Under the pieces are notes generated by a model that was not told the origin of the DNA, searched no databases, and saw only the letters and a program-made list of their open reading frames with translations. The position numbers and the translations under genes are program-made. From the NCBI GenBank assembly GCA_002428525.1, contig DIWU01000003.1, positions 1-64,000 on the forward strand: a stretch of DNA of 64,000 bases, written 5' to 3'. The stretch comes from a bacterium UBP14_UBA6098. Lineage in GTDB: Bacteria > UBP14 > UBA6098. Below, in pieces: positions 39,772 to 54,700 of the stretch. How positions within the stretch are numbered: position 1 is the stretch's first letter; each line of letters opens with the position of its first letter.

Positions 39772-42700
39772 TTAGTCTCTTCTGCCGAGATAAGCCTCTG
39801 CGGGGACAATAGCAGTCTGAGGCGGAACCTCGGCCGGGATTTCGAATTCAGAGGGCGGCGACGGGCGGCGTCTCGAGGAGTATGTCACGGGGACATTGAT
39901 TGTTCCGCCGGTGCTGTTGATCCTCGCGATGATGACGCCCGAGCTTGGGTAGTTAGTATCCGGCGCGGCCGCTACCGTGAAAGAGATCTCTCCTGTCGGG
40001 CCGGTGACGCCCGATGTCGGGGGCAAGACGGTTGCGTTTGCGCCGAACAGCTCGACCAGCTCGCCGCAGATCGGGTTCTTCCATTGATCGACGATACGGA
40101 CGCTGACGGGGAAGTCATAGCCGTAGGGCACGCTTTCCGGTGCGGTGATCTTGGATTCCTCGGAGTTGGGCGTGTCGTGTTTGAGGAAGATTGTGTCCGA
40201 CTGACTTATTCCACCGACCGTGCCGGTGACCCTTGCGAGGCCGCCGGTGTCCGAGGCGCAATAGTTGTCGATATAGACATTGCGGGCGGTGTATCGCCCG
40301 ATGGCGTAGCTGGCGTAGCACTCGTTAGTTGTGTAGATCGGCGAGATCACACTCCCCCAGTCTGTGACGAGCTGAACAGTCGTGCTGTCGGTGACTGGAT
40401 TCTCGTTGACATCCCAAACATCGACGCGGACATCGGAGAAGCCTGTCGAGTCGGCATAGGTGAGGCCCGGCAGGACGCTGATATCGATTCGGTTCGGCCT
40501 TCCGCTGGCATAGAATGAAACCGAGCCTTGGCGGATTCCGCTTGTATCTCTTGTTTCCGCGGTGACTTCGACGACGCCGTCTGTGCGCGGACTCGAGGAG
40601 AACCATGTCGCGAAGGCGAAGCCGGAGTCGTTGGTTGTGGCGGAGGTTGTGATCGCGCCCTCGTCGGAGGTGAACCACACAGCGGTTCCCGGGGCGACCG
40701 GGTTGAGGAACTCGTCGGTGATGATTGCGAGGATCTGGTTGGGAACGCCGTCAACATCCCAGCCGCGGACATTGCATTCGTATGCCGAGACGGAGACATT
40801 GCGGGGAAGCCCGCTTCCGACCGTGATTCTCGGCGCACGCGTGACGAAGGTTCCGCCGCCGGGGAGGTAGGCTGTAGCCTCGACGACGATTGAGCCGGAT
40901 CTGTCGCCGGCGCGGAGTGTCGCGCTGGCTCTGCCGTTGATTGTATAGACCGTGTCGCTAATAAGGGTGCCACCGGGGATAAGCTCGGGATCGAGAGAAC
41001 CTCCGGTTGGATATGCGACGATTCGGAAGACGACAATACTGCTGTCGCGGACGGGGTTGTCGTATTGGTCGTAGATGACTGCGCTGATGACCGATTGATC
41101 GACCTCGCCGACACCGCGGATATAGATGAAGTCCCGGCTGACAGCAATGTCAGTTGTATGCGGCGGGCCGGCGTAGAGGAGGAAGTCCTTTCTCGCAGTG
41201 AGAGAGCCGACGCGGGCAACGATTCCAGTAAGTCCGGCTTTTAGGCCGGGGGCATAGTTTGTTCGGTAATTACCGCTGTCGTCGGTGGCGACGACAGGGT
41301 CTGCGATACTTCCCATACCGGTGCTATCGACTGAGATATAGACATAGGTTCCGCGCGCGACCGGGTTTCCGGCGGCGTCCGTGACCATGCCTGTGACTGC
41401 GCTGAGTGTGCTACTTCCGACAGTCGCGGTATCGGGTGTGACGAAGATGGTGATTGCATCGGCCGGGCCGGCGTCATAGATGACCTCGACGGCGATTGTT
41501 TCGGTTTGGCAGGAGGCCCAAACTGTATCGACGCTCGGCCTGTCGGCGGAGACGAGAATCGCGGTCGCGACGCCGCTTTCGAGGGAATCGAGCGGCGCGA
41601 TCAAGCCGTATTTAGCGGTGAATCTAACGATAACGCCGTCGGAAACCGGGTTGCCGAGGCTGTCGGTGACGATAGCTCGGACATTAGCGGTGGAGGTTCC
41701 GTCTGCGGGAAGGCCGCGCGGGGTCACAGAAAGGGCGATATTCGCAGTCTTGGTCGGGATGAACTCCACCGGCAGATAGCCTGTGACGCCGCCGGTCGAG
41801 GCCTGAAGATAGGTGTTGCCTATTCGGTTCGGCGCGGTGATTCTGAAGGGCAGTCTGCCATCGGAGCCGGTGACGCCGATCGGAGGAACGACGGTTCCGG
41901 TGGCGAGCGTGAGGTTGAGCGTCGCGCCCGGAATTCCGTTTCCGAAGGCGTCCTCGACGCTTATCGAGGCCTTGATCGTGTCCTCGCCGTCGGCCTTAAG
42001 TTGGACATAGTTGATTTGCTCGTAGTCAAGTGCTCCGAGCGTGTCGAAGCGAATTGTCGAGACATTGCCCGGCTGGAAACTGACCTCGAGCGTTTCGACC
42101 GAGGCGATCGTGTCGAAGCCGCCGAGGCCGTCCGGAAGGATGCAGTAGGCGTAAATGGATGTGCTTCCGACGAAGGTCGGGGCTATGAGGTTTATTCGGG
42201 CGAAGCCGTCGGAGGTTGTGACGAAGCTTGGGTTGAGCAGGGCGGGCTGGCTTCCGGGGGTGACGATTTGGCCGAAGCGGACGCCTGTTCCGTCGGCGAT
42301 CTCCATGCCGGAGGAATCGGTGACGAAGGCGGAGACTTGGGTGGAGCTGACGCCGTCGGCGGGCATAAAGCGGTCTGCGACGGAGACATGTATCTCGTTG
42401 ACATTTGTCGGCTGAAGCTCGACCTGCGTGATTCCGTCGGCGCCCTCGCACTCGGCGCGGATGATCGCCACACCGGCGTATCTTCCGGCCCTGAAGGGGA
42501 CATCGACGAGGCCGTCCTCGTCGGTGACATCGGCGGCCCAGATTGTGCCGTAGCCTGCGGGTTCAACGGAGAAATTAACCACATGGCCGATTCCGACCGG
42601 GTTGCTGGCCTGATCGAAGACCTGTCCGAAGATTCGGGTTGTATCGGTCTCGTTGGCTGTGAGAATTAGGTCGGCGGAGCTGAGCAGGATATAGTCCGGC

Positions 42701-45700
42701 GGGCCGGAGATGAAGCTGATCGTGTCCCACACTTCTATAAGGCCGCTTCGGGCGTAGAGAGTATCGAGGCCGGTGGAGGTATAGGAGCTGATAGTTGCGC
42801 GGGCGATACCGCCGGTAGTCGTGGCGAAGATCGGCGTGATGCTTCCGAGGTTGAGGCCGTAGAAGCGGACTGTGGTGCCGTCGGAGATCGGCGAGCCGAG
42901 GGAGTCGAGCACGACCACCGAGACCTCGGCGGTGCTTGAGCCGTTCGCGATGAGGGTCGGCGGGATGATAGTAAGCGTGACATCGCTGACCTGAGTCGAG
43001 ATGAACTCGATCAGTATATTGCCCGTTGCGGAGCCGGAGGTGATTGTCACATTGGAGAAGCCGCTTGTGTTTCCGGCGATGAGCCTGACTGTGACATAAC
43101 CGGCGGTGTCGGTGTAGGAGGTTGGGATTATCGTTCCGAGGGTGGCCGAGAAATTCACCGCGACGCCTGAGGCGACGGGATTGCCGTATTGATCGAGAAC
43201 TCGGACGGTAATCATCGATGAATCGACGCCGTTTGCCTCGATAATCTCGCGATCGGCGGTCACTTCGATGACTGCCGGCGGCCCGGGAATAAACTGGACG
43301 AACTGTGTATCGACGGCCGCTCCGCCGGCGCTGGCGGCCACTGCTACCGAGTCGAAGGGGCTGGTTCCGGCCTTGAGAGTGCTAAGGGCGATTCCGCCCG
43401 AGGTATAGGCGACTGCGGGATTGATTATACCGTGCGTTGTGCTGAAGCGGACAATCGTCCCGTCGGAGACGGGCAGGCCGGCCGAGTCGAAGACGACCGC
43501 GGTGAGACTTGCGGTCGAGGAGCCGTTCGAGATGAGAAGCGGCGGATCCACAACTAAGACTAAGGAATCCGCGGTGAGCGGGATAAATTGGATCGTCGCG
43601 TAGTTAGTCGCGCTTCCGCAGGTGGCCGAAAGGCTTGCGACGCCGTAATCGGTGCCGGAAACGACGACCGCTTGGGCGTAACCGACGCTATCGCCGGGCC
43701 AAACTCCACCGGTGGCGCTGATTGGAGTGACATAGCCTTTGTTGATGCTGAAGTTGACCGCGAGGCCGTTAGCGACGGGGTTTCCGAAGGCGTCGCGAAC
43801 TCGGACGATAACGGTTTGCGTGTCTGCGCCGTCGGCGATCATAGTCGGGTTGATCTGGTGGAAATCGAGAATCGATGGCGCTCCCGCGACGAACTCGACC
43901 GCGACGGTATCCTTCAACGTCTCAGTGACTGTCGCGACGACTTGATTATCACCGACGATAACACCGGAGGTAAGCGTCGCAGTGGCTTGGCCGCCGCTTG
44001 TATAGACAGTGCGCGGGTTGACGACACCGGTTCCGATCACTTCGAGGAAGACGGGAGTCCTATCGGAGACCGGGCGGGAGCCGTCGATGCTCGAGGTGTC
44101 CAGCACTGTGACGGTTATATTGCTTGTCGAGGTGCCGTTTGCGATGATACGAACCGGATTCGCGACTAAATCGACGAAGTTCGCCTCGATGGCGAGGTAT
44201 TGGATTACCCTGCTTCCGACCGCGGAACCGCTACGGGCGGTAAGCAGTGCGGGGCCGGTTTCGGTGCTCGAAATATAGGTTCTCGCCCTTCCGGTGGCGT
44301 CCTCGACGACTGTCGGCGTGATGACCGTGCCGCGGGTGGTTTCAAAGGAGACGCTCGTGCCTATCCTGACCGGATTTCGGAATTCGTCGAGGACATAAAC
44401 GGCCTGTTCCATTCCGCTACCGTCGGCCGGAAGCGAATCCGAGAAGGCCGGATCGAACTCGATAACCGCGGGGTCTCCCGGCTCATAGACAACCGAGACG
44501 ACATCCTCGACGGTGGCGCCAACCGTTGCGCTGATACTATCTGTTCCGACGGCCAGCGGCGCTGTGAGCGTCGCCGTTGCGATTCCGCCGGAGGTGAAGG
44601 CGATGCGCGGGTTGATTATTCCGTTGGGCGCGGCGTTAATATGCTGGAAGGACACGCGCGTTCCGTCGGAGACCGGCAGGCCGACCGAGTCGAAGACATA
44701 GGCGGTCACTTCGGCGGTGCTGATACCATCGCCGGGGAGCCTTGCGGGAACTATATTCAGGACGATTTCGGCGGCGAGTAGCGAATCGAAGCGAACTTGA
44801 ACGAAATCGATGGCGTCGCCGCTTCGTATCGTCACGAGGGCGTCACCGGGGACTGTGCCGGAGGTGAGGCGTGTCGTCGCGAAGCCGCTGGTGTTTGTGA
44901 AGGCGGTCGCGCCGATCGACCCGAGTGTTGTTGTGAAGGAGACGGCGGTTCCGGGGGTGACGGGGTTGGAATATCTATCGAAGACGGTGCAGGAAACCGC
45001 GACATTGGAGGAGCCGTCGGCGAAGATAGAATCGAGTTCGGCGTAGGCATCGAGGCGGTTGGCCGGCCCCGGAAGAAGTCTGAGTGTCATGTTAGCCGTA
45101 TCGGATTCGGCTGTAGCCCAAACGCCGATCTGGCCGGCCAGAGTGTCCGAGCGGAGGTAGATCGTCGCGATGCCGGAATCGGTGAAGGCGATCGCGGGTT
45201 CGGGGTGCGCCCATCCGACCGAATCCACCCAGAAGGTGACTTGCGTGCCGTTGGAGATGAGGTGTCCGCCGTCGGAGTAAACATGGGCATAAACCTTGGT
45301 TCGGCTTGTGCCGTTGGCCCTCATCTCGGTCGAGTCGGCGAAGAGGACGATATTATCGACATCGGTCGGGTGCATATAGACCTGATGGTATCCGGCGGCG
45401 TCGTCGCAACGTGCCTGAATGATCGCATCGCCGGGCTGAATATCGGCGGTAAGTAGCGCGCGGGCGACGCCCATCGTGTCGGTGATTGCCGAGCTGACGA
45501 TTGTTCCGCGGTTGGTTTGGAAGCTGACTGTTTTGCCGGCGAGCATACGGTTGCCGTATTGGTCTAAGACCCGGGCGTAAATGGTTATATCGTCGAAGCC
45601 GTCGGCCCAGATCGTGTCTCTGCCGGGGTAGTCGAGGTCGAGGGTGTCGGCCCAGACCTCGATTGTCGCGGCGGGGCCGGGGATGAGGAGGATTCGAATG

Positions 45701-48700
45701 CTGTCGCTAATCTCCACCGCGGGGATGACGGTTGTGTCGGTGACGGAACCGATGACCCACGCGGAGCGGGTTCCGACATCGGTGCTTGCGGTGAAGGTCG
45801 TCACGCAACTTCCGCCGAGGGTTTGTTTCGGTGAGACGACGATGCCCATTGTGTCCGGATCGACGCGGAACCTCACGACTGTGCCGTCGGAGACGGGACT
45901 GCCGTCGGTGTCGAAGACTTGGCAGGTGATTATCGATTGGGACATGCCGTCGGCTACGAGCTGAACCGGGTTGGCGGTCAGAAGCAGTGTTCCGACCATA
46001 CTTTCGCGAAGGATAACCTCTGTGAGCTCGAAAACACCGGCGCTTTGCGCCCAAACGCGGGCGATTCCGGGGTCGGTGCCGGCCCTTAATATAGTATAGG
46101 CGTCGCCGGCCGAGTTGGTGAATGTGTTCGAGGGTGCGATAGATCCGAGGTCGGTGCCGAATTGGACGGAGTTGCCGGAGAGCAGTCTGTTTCCGAAATC
46201 ATCCAGCAAGGTGGCAACGACACGGGTTTCGTCGCGGCCGTTCGCGGCGATGCTTGCGGAATCCGGATTAAGAACGATCGATGCGCATGATCCGGGGATG
46301 ATCTCGACGAAGCCTTGATCGCCTCTCCCCAAGCCATCGCTGGCGGAGATCCAAGCCCTGCCGCGCTTTGTGCCGACGCGGAAGCGTGTTGTGGCGATTC
46401 CGGTCGAGGTATATGCGATTTGCGGGATCAGCGCGCCGAGGGTGTCGGCCGAGGTGAGGAGCGTATCGCCGATTGTGTCCGGCCAAGTCGCGAAGAATAT
46501 CGGAGTGCCGTCGGAGACGGGGTTGCCGAAGGTATCGAGGACAGTCGCGCGACACTCGGTTTCAGTGTAGCCGTCCGCGGGGATAATACGGTCGGTGATT
46601 GTCAGCGAGATAGTGATAATATCGGTTTGGACAAAGTGAACATCGGTCTCGCCGCGTGCGGTCCCAGCGCGGGCGACGATTCGCGCAGTGCCGGTTGTGA
46701 AATCGCTACGGAGTGTCGTGATAACGATACCGCTGGAATTGGTCTCGTCGGAGAGCGGGAAGATTTCGCCTCTGGAGGTCGATAGATCAACCGTCACGCC
46801 ACCGCGGACCGGGTTTCTGTAGCGATCGAAAACCGCGACGCTACATATCGCCGTGGAGAAGCTGTCCGCAGGCAGTGTGTCGGGCGTCGCCCAAACCGCT
46901 ATGCTGTCCGGTTCGCCGGGGACAAGATCGCAACGGGTTGTGTCCGAGATGAAGCTTGCTGTGGTGTCGCCGATATATGCAACGATATTGCACGAGCCGG
47001 CGCGCGTGGAGGCGGTGAAGGTTGCGTTGATTTTGCCGCTGTCCGTGTAAACAATTGTCGGTGAGACGAAGCCGAGAAGCCCGAGCGAATCGGGGAGTGT
47101 GTAAAGCCTAACCGGTGTGCCGTCTGAGATCGGGTTGCCGGCCGAGTTACGAACCATACCGCTGACAGTGGCCGAAGCGAGGCCGTCCGCGACGAGCGAG
47201 TTGGGATCGACTGCAACCACGATGCTCGCGTCGGCGAGGCTATCGGGGAGGAAATCCACTCTGCCGATTCCGACCGCGGAGCCGGAGGTGGCCATCACGA
47301 GGGCTGTTCCGGGGGTGATCCCCGAGCGAAGCTGTGTAATCGCGATGCCGTTTGTATCGTCCACTGTTCCGGTGACGGCGAGAGAATCTATTGTTCCCAA
47401 TGTGGTTGTATAGTTCACGAGATAACCGCCGTCAACGCGGTTTCCAACAGCATCGTAAACATAGGTGCGAATCTGCGAACGCTGTTCGCCGTCGGCGGCA
47501 ATGGCCTCGGGATCGGGGATAATATCTATCGATTGCGGCGGGCCGGAAACGAAGCGGACTAAGACCGTGTCGTCGATATATCCGCTATCGCCGGCCGATC
47601 CGACATAAGCGATAACAGTCGCGGTGTCCAACTCGGTGGAACTGCGAAGGCTCGAGGTCGCCACGCCGGCGATCGTGTAGGCCACTCCCGGATAGGCGAA
47701 GCCGACATCGGTTCTGAAGAATATCGGAGTGGAATCGGAGACCGCCATGCCCATCGAGTCGAGGGCAATCGCGCGAAGGCCGCAACTCGACACGCCATTG
47801 GCGATCAGCGACATGCTGTCGGCGAACAGATCGATCGAGGCGACATTGAGCGGAACCAGCCGCAGAATCTTCGTTCCGACCGGCCCCGCGGAGGTCGTCG
47901 CAGTGATGACTGCTGTTCCGGCCGAGGTTCCGGCGAGGAATCGGAAGGTGGTGGGTGCATCGAGGATCGTAAATCCGAAGGAGGGAACGATCGATCCGAG
48001 CGAGGCGACCGGCGAGATCGTCATTTCAATGCGGTTGCCGGATTCGACGGGATTTCCGAAGCGGTCGTAAACGAAAACGCGAATAGTGGAGGAATCGCGG
48101 CCGTCGGCGAAGATAATATCGCGCGGGGTTGTATCGGTTTCGGAAACCACCGATTGGACTATGACCTCGAATGGGTCGCCGGGGACGAATTGCACTTGAA
48201 CTGAGTCGTAGAGATAGGTCGAAGCATCGACCGAGACGGAGCAAATCACCGTGGCGGTTCCGGTTCTCGTCTCGGAGAACAGCTCGACAGAGGCCTCTCC
48301 CCCGACCGTCGTAGCGACGCCCTCGATCGAGCCGAAGTCGTCGCCGGCCGAATCGATGGAGCGGAAATCGATGCGGGTGCCGTCGCGAACCGGCTGGCCG
48401 AGGACATTTTGAATCCTCGCGGTGATAGTCGAATAGCTCTCGCCATCGGCGACAATTCGCCTCGGGTCGGCGCGGAGGCTGAGGTATTCCGGCGGCGCGG
48501 CCTCGAATCGGACTTGGCCGATTCCGACTCGTCCGCCGGCGGTGACATCGATTCGGGCGATCGAAGGAACTGTGCCCGAGGTGAGTATAGCCTGCGCACT
48601 GCCGGAGCCGTCGGTGAAGGTATTCGCCGGTTGAATCGATCCGGCGGAGGTTACGAACTGGACAGTGATTCCGGAGCCGAGGGGGTTGCCATAGCGGTCG

Positions 48701-51700
48701 AAGAACTGGGCATGCACGACGGTATAAGCCTCGCCGTCGGCGGGAAGCAGGGTATCTTCGGCCCAAACCCAAATGCTATCGACATCTCCGGGGACGAGGT
48801 CGAGGAAGGCATTATCGCAAATCGAGGTGATTGTGTCAACTGTGCAACATGCCTTGATCCATACCCTTCCCGCGCTATCTCTGCTGAAGACCTGCACCGA
48901 GGCCTCTCCGGCCACAGTGAAAGCCAAGGTCGGCGAGAGCGAGGCGAGGGTGGTGTCGGTCGGCAGGCCGGGGGGCATTGTGTCGATTGAGAAATAGACC
49001 GGTGTGCCGTCGGTAGCGGGGCTTCCGAGGCTGTCGGTGACCATCGCGCGGGCGAAGGTCGAGGATCTGCCGTCGGCGACAAGCTCGGGGTCGTCGAGTG
49101 TGAGGTTGACGAAGCGAACCTCGGCGTTTGTAAGCGTGATATAGGTTTCGCCCCAAGCTGTGCCGGAGGTGGCTCGGATTCGCGCCTCGCCGGGGGTTCT
49201 TCCCGAGGTGAAATCGGCGACGACCAAGCCCGAGGGATTTGTAATATCGCTCGTGGGATCGATAGTCCCGCGCGTTGCGGTGAATAAAACCGAATACCCC
49301 GCACCGACCGGATGATCGAAGCGGTCGAAAACAAGCACGGAACATCTGCTTGTGGAGAAGCTGTCCGCGGGAATCGAGGTCGGGGATGCCCAAACCGAGC
49401 AACTCGCCGCCGAGCCGGGAACGAGGTCGATGAGGACGCTGTCGATTACAGTGGCGCCGGCGCGGGCGACTATATAGGCCGGGCCGATGATAGTGCGCGA
49501 GTTGAAGACAGTCGCGAAATCGCCGCTATCGGTGGTGGCGATATTCGGCGTAATGAAGCCCATACTATCGGGGTTGACGCTGAATGTAACCGGTGAGCCG
49601 TCTGACACGGGCATTCCCACCGCGTCGAGAACCCTGCCGGTCACGGAGGCGGTGCTACGGCCGTCGGCGACGACATCGCGCGGATCGACATAGAGGACGA
49701 TGTTCCGGGCAAAGGTGCTGTAGAAGCTGACAGTCACCTGAGAGAGCGCATCGCCGGAATTCGCCCAAACGACTGCGGTTCCGGGGGTTGTGCCCGCATA
49801 GAGGAAGACCGAGGCCGCGCCGGTCATGTCGGTGAAGGTCATCGAGTCGATTGTTCCGAGTGTTGTTGTGAAACTGACGCGAACCCCCGCGCGGACGGGG
49901 TTGTTGTATTGGTCATAAACGAGGACGCGCACTTCGGTGAAGGTGTCGCCGTCGGCCGGGATGTCGTAGGGCGGCGGCGTGAACTCGATAATCGCCGGCG
50001 GGCCGGGGATGAACTCCACGGTTGTCGAGCCGGTGACGCTGTCGCCGGCGTCGCCTGTGATCGTGGCGAAGCCCACTGTTGTCGAGGCGCGGAGGGTTGT
50101 CGTGGCCTCGCCGGAACTGGTATAAGCAACTCCGGGGAATACAAAACCGGAGTCTGTGCTGAATCGCACCGGTGTGTTATCCGGCACGCCTACGCCCATG
50201 GAGTCGAGAACGATCGCGCGGATCGTCGTCGTGCTGACGCCGTCTGCGACGAGGCGGACATCGTCGGCGGAGAGGAAAATCTCGCTTGCGACAATCGGGG
50301 AGAAGAAAAGCTCGTCGTAGCCGGTAAAACCGCCGGCGGTGGCCATGACGGTAGTATTGCCGGAAACATTGGAGAATATCTGCACGGAGACGGTGCCGGT
50401 GCTGTCGGTATAGCCGCGGTCGAAGACGTATGTTCCAATCGGCGAGGCCGAGAAGATGACCAATTGGCCGATAATCGGGTTGCCGTATTCATCGAAGACA
50501 TAGGCCCAGATTGTCCCTCTCGATTCGCCGTCGGCGAAGACGACTGTGTCGGAGGAATCGACCCAGACCGTGATTCCGGCCGCCGCGCCGGAGATGAAGT
50601 CCACGATTGCGCTGTCTTCGAGGCCGAAGACACTTCCGTGAACCCATGCCTTTGCGGTATAGTTCGGTGAGCGCCAAGAGATTGTCGCGTCGCCGCCGGA
50701 GGTGGCCGCAAAGGGCGGCATTGTGCCGACCGGAGCGGTTCCTCCGAAGATATTATTTGAAAAATCGACGACTATTCCATCGGAGACCGGCAACGCGGAG
50801 GCGTCGAGGACTCTCGCGACGACAATCGCGGAGTCAACGCCGTTGGCGGTGACGCGGTTCGGTGTGGCCGTCACCGAGATGAAGGCCGCTGTGGTCTCGA
50901 TCTGCTCGATATAAATCCATGCATTGGCGAGGTCCAAGCTCGCGCCGATGCGGACGAGGCCGACGAAATCGCTGGCCGAGTATTCAGTTGTGGCGATTCC
51001 GGAGGCGTTCGTCACAACCGGCGAGATGATCGAGCCTTGATCGCTTGTGAAGACGACCTGCTGGCCGGCGCCGAGGAGGTTGCCGTATTCGTCGGTGCAG
51101 ATTGCGGTAATCGTAGTCCTCGCTCTCGGATCGGCCAGCAGGATAGTATCTGCGGCTTCGATCGAGATATAGTTCGCCGCACCCGACTCATAGCGAATAA
51201 ACAGTGTATCGGCTATGGTATCTGTCGTTGTTATCGTCGAGGCGACGACTGTGTCTATTCCGGCGTCGGAACCGGTAATAAGCGTCGTATTGACGAAGCC
51301 GCCGACTGTGAACTCGTAAATGCTGGAAAAACCGCCGAGGACGCTGGAAAAATCTATGCGAGTGCCGTCGGAGACCGGACGCCCGATACCATCTACACAG
51401 TAAGCGGTGAGGCCGAGGCCCGAGCCGTCGATGGAAATATGAGTGCTGTCAGCTGTGAGAATCAGAGTATGTGCCTCCGAGCCGATCAGCTCGATGTTCG
51501 TCATGGCCGTCGGCGCACTGCCGGCGTTCGCTTGAATCCTTGCGGTGCCGATTGTAACACCGGCGGTGAATGTAGTCGTCGCGATGCCGTTCGTGTCCGT
51601 GACTGAGGGCGAGATTATCGAGCCGAGATCGGTGGTGAAGCTGACCGAAACGCCCGCCTCCGCGGGGTTGCCGTAGACATCGGTGCAGGTCGCCGTGACA

Positions 51701-54700
51701 GTAGAGGTGCTGACGCCGTCGGCGGAGAGGATTGGCGGAAAGGCGGTAAGGGCGATGCTCGTCACCTCGCCGGGGAGGATCTGCACTGTTTTCGTGTCGG
51801 CGATTGCACCGACAGTTGCGATGACAATGCAAGAATCGGCTGTGGTGTTCGGCCTGAACTCGGCAGTGGCAATCCCTCCGCTTGTTACAGGGCTGGAAGG
51901 AACTATAGTTGCCAAGGTGTCCGGCAAGACCGTAAATGTAACATGCGTGCCGTCGGTGATCGGGTCGCCGATGCTGTCATAGACATTCGCAGTAACATTC
52001 ATCACACTGCCAATGTGAATGCGCGCGCTGTCGGTCGAGAGGACGACCTCGCCTGCGGAGGAACCGGTGAGCCATATTCGGACATTCTCGCTCACCGATG
52101 GGAAAAGCGACAGTTTCGCGTTGAGGACTGCCTCGCCGGCGGTGTAGAAGCTCCTGAAGGTTGTATGCGCCTGACTGCTATCACTGTCGTCGGTCCAGTC
52201 GGTCAGTGTCACCGGTGCGCCGAAGATCTCGCTTCCGGCGGCCATCTCGAATTCAACGAGGAAACCGGGGCCGACGCGATTACCGTGGGCGTCGAACACC
52301 GAGGCTGTAATCGCGCTTGTGCTCGAGCTGTCGGCGAGAATAGTGTCAGGCTCGGCGGTGAGGTGAATCCTCGAGGGGGCGTCGGGGACGAAGAAAACCG
52401 TCATTGTGTCCTCGGCCCAAGTGCTGTCGCTGGTCGCGACGCTGACATAAACGAAGGTGCTATCGATCGTTGTCGGGGAGATCAGGTTTATTCGTGCGAT
52501 GCCCGCGGGAAAAGACCCGCCGGTTAAAACTGTGAAGCTGTCGGCCATCGGCGCAAATGTCGAGATTCCCTCGAATGACTCGCGGATAGGATCGTTTCGC
52601 TCGGCCCTCATGCGCGGCGCGGAGGTTCTTGCGATCTCCTCTTTTTTCCGCTGAATATCGAGCTTTGCGCTTGAGAGCGCGGCGGCGCGTGACGCGGCGG
52701 GAAGGAAGGTTCCTCTTTCCGTGCGGAATATGACCGGCGTGCCGTCCGAGCAAGGCCTGTCCTCATCGTCGGTAACATAAGCCGTAATAAGGACGCTGTC
52801 CGCGCCGTTTGCAACCGCCGAATCGACATCCATAAGAAGACGGATCTCGTCAGGTAGAATCGGGTAGAAATATATATCCCCGCTTCCGGGAGTAGCTCCA
52901 GAGGCCGTCGCATAGACCGTATGCCAACCCACGGAGCGCGAGCTTGTAAGCTTGGTTTCCGCGCGCCCCGAAGCATCGGTATTGCTGGAAACAGGGTTAA
53001 CCGTGCCTTCATCCGGGTCGAAAGTGATCAAGTGTCCGGCGAGAACGGGGTTGTGATAGGGGTCGGAGACAAAAGCGGAGACCTGACATGTGTCCTCGCC
53101 ATCGGCGAGGATGCTGTCTCTGCTGAATGTAACGCTGTCCACCTGGCTTGGATCTCCCGGCAGGAACGGTAACATCAAAGTATCTGTCGCGGTGATGACC
53201 GTATCGCCTAAAATAGTATCGTAAATCGCGAACCATGCCGCGACGATGCAGGTATCCGCGAGGGTTCCGCTGGTGAGTGTGACGCTGGCGAAGCCTCCCG
53301 AGGTGACGGCTTGGCGGAGGTCCATCGATTCGAAGACGAATTTGCCTCTGCCTCGCATTGCCTTCGCGCCGGAGAGTGTCCCGAGGCTGGAGGAGAAATT
53401 GATACGGACGCCGTCGGAAACGGGGTTGAACAATGAGTCGAGCACCTCGGCGGTGATCGTCGAGGAGCTTGTGCCGTCGGCGACGAGCTGGTTCGGTTGG
53501 GCGTTAAGCTGTATGTATCGTGGAATCGAGCTTGAAAGGAGCACCTCGGTGAATCCGGACACGCCTTCGCAGGTCGCGATAACGCGTGCGTAGCCCGAGA
53601 TCACTCCGCTCGTAAGGACTGAGCTCGCGCTTCCGGTGGTGTCGGTGTTCGCGGAGGGCGGGAAAATCGTGCCCTTGTCCGTTTCAAACGTCACCGACCA
53701 TCCGGAGGAAGCAATGTTACCGTATTGGTCGTAAACGGTAGCTGTGATGCGTGTTGTGTCGTGACCGTCGGCGAGGATCGGGCTTCGTGCGGCTTCGACG
53801 GTGATACTCATCGGGTCTCCGGCGGTGAAGCGAACCTCAATCGAGTCCTCGATAGTGCCGCCGGTGCCGACCGAGGCCGAGGCGGTGCAAAGCACCCTGC
53901 GCGCAGTAGTGCTACTGCGGAGCTTGACATAGGCATAGCCGCCCTCGGTTTGCGCGACGCGCGTGCTTGTCGGGCGACCGCGGAGATTCATAGGCTTGGT
54001 GTTTTTAAGGCCGGCGACATTGGCCTTTTTCGGGTTATCGGCCTTGAGATCGGCTATTGGCAGAAGGGTTCCATCCTCGGAAGAGAAGGTTATTTGCGTG
54101 CCGTTCGGCGCGGGGGTGCCGGTCGCGCCGACTGTGACATAGGCCGAAAGTATAAGCTCGGAAATCCCATCCGCCGGAATAGACGAAGGCTCGGCATGAA
54201 GGTCGATAAAATCGACATCCGGTATATCGAGCACCCAAACTGTATCGCGCGCGGAGACTGTATCGCCGATGCCGAAAACTGTGGCGTCGATGATAATCCT
54301 CCGGCTGTCGCTGGGGACTGTGAAATGCGCCGTTGCGATCCCGTTGCTGTTTGTCAGTGCGAAACTGTCAACGATCATAACGAGGTCGCCGGGGTTGCCC
54401 TCGATGAAGTTGAACCGGACCTGATGGCCGGCGAGTGGCGAATAGGTCTCGCCGAGGACGCGCGCCTCGAGGTTCACCCGGCTGACACCGTCGGCGAAGA
54501 CAGTGTCGGGAATGGCGTTGAGGAAGACATAGTGGGGATCGATGAAGTTGATCGGCAATATATCGATGGTCATTCGTTTTGTTCTGATCTGCTCGGCGGA
54601 GACCTTTGCGGTGATCGTCGCGGAGCGGCGCGTCGAGTCGGGGAAGGTGATGAAGGTCGTGGTCGCTATGCCGTTCTCGTCGGTGATAATACTTCTATTC

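Noticed and set aside
41506..42669. Long plus-strand open frames opposite the giant Ig gene (also 53725-54831)
   Set aside because: They are antisense shadows of a GC-rich repetitive gene: low-complexity composition, no ribosome-binding sites and no recognisable domains.
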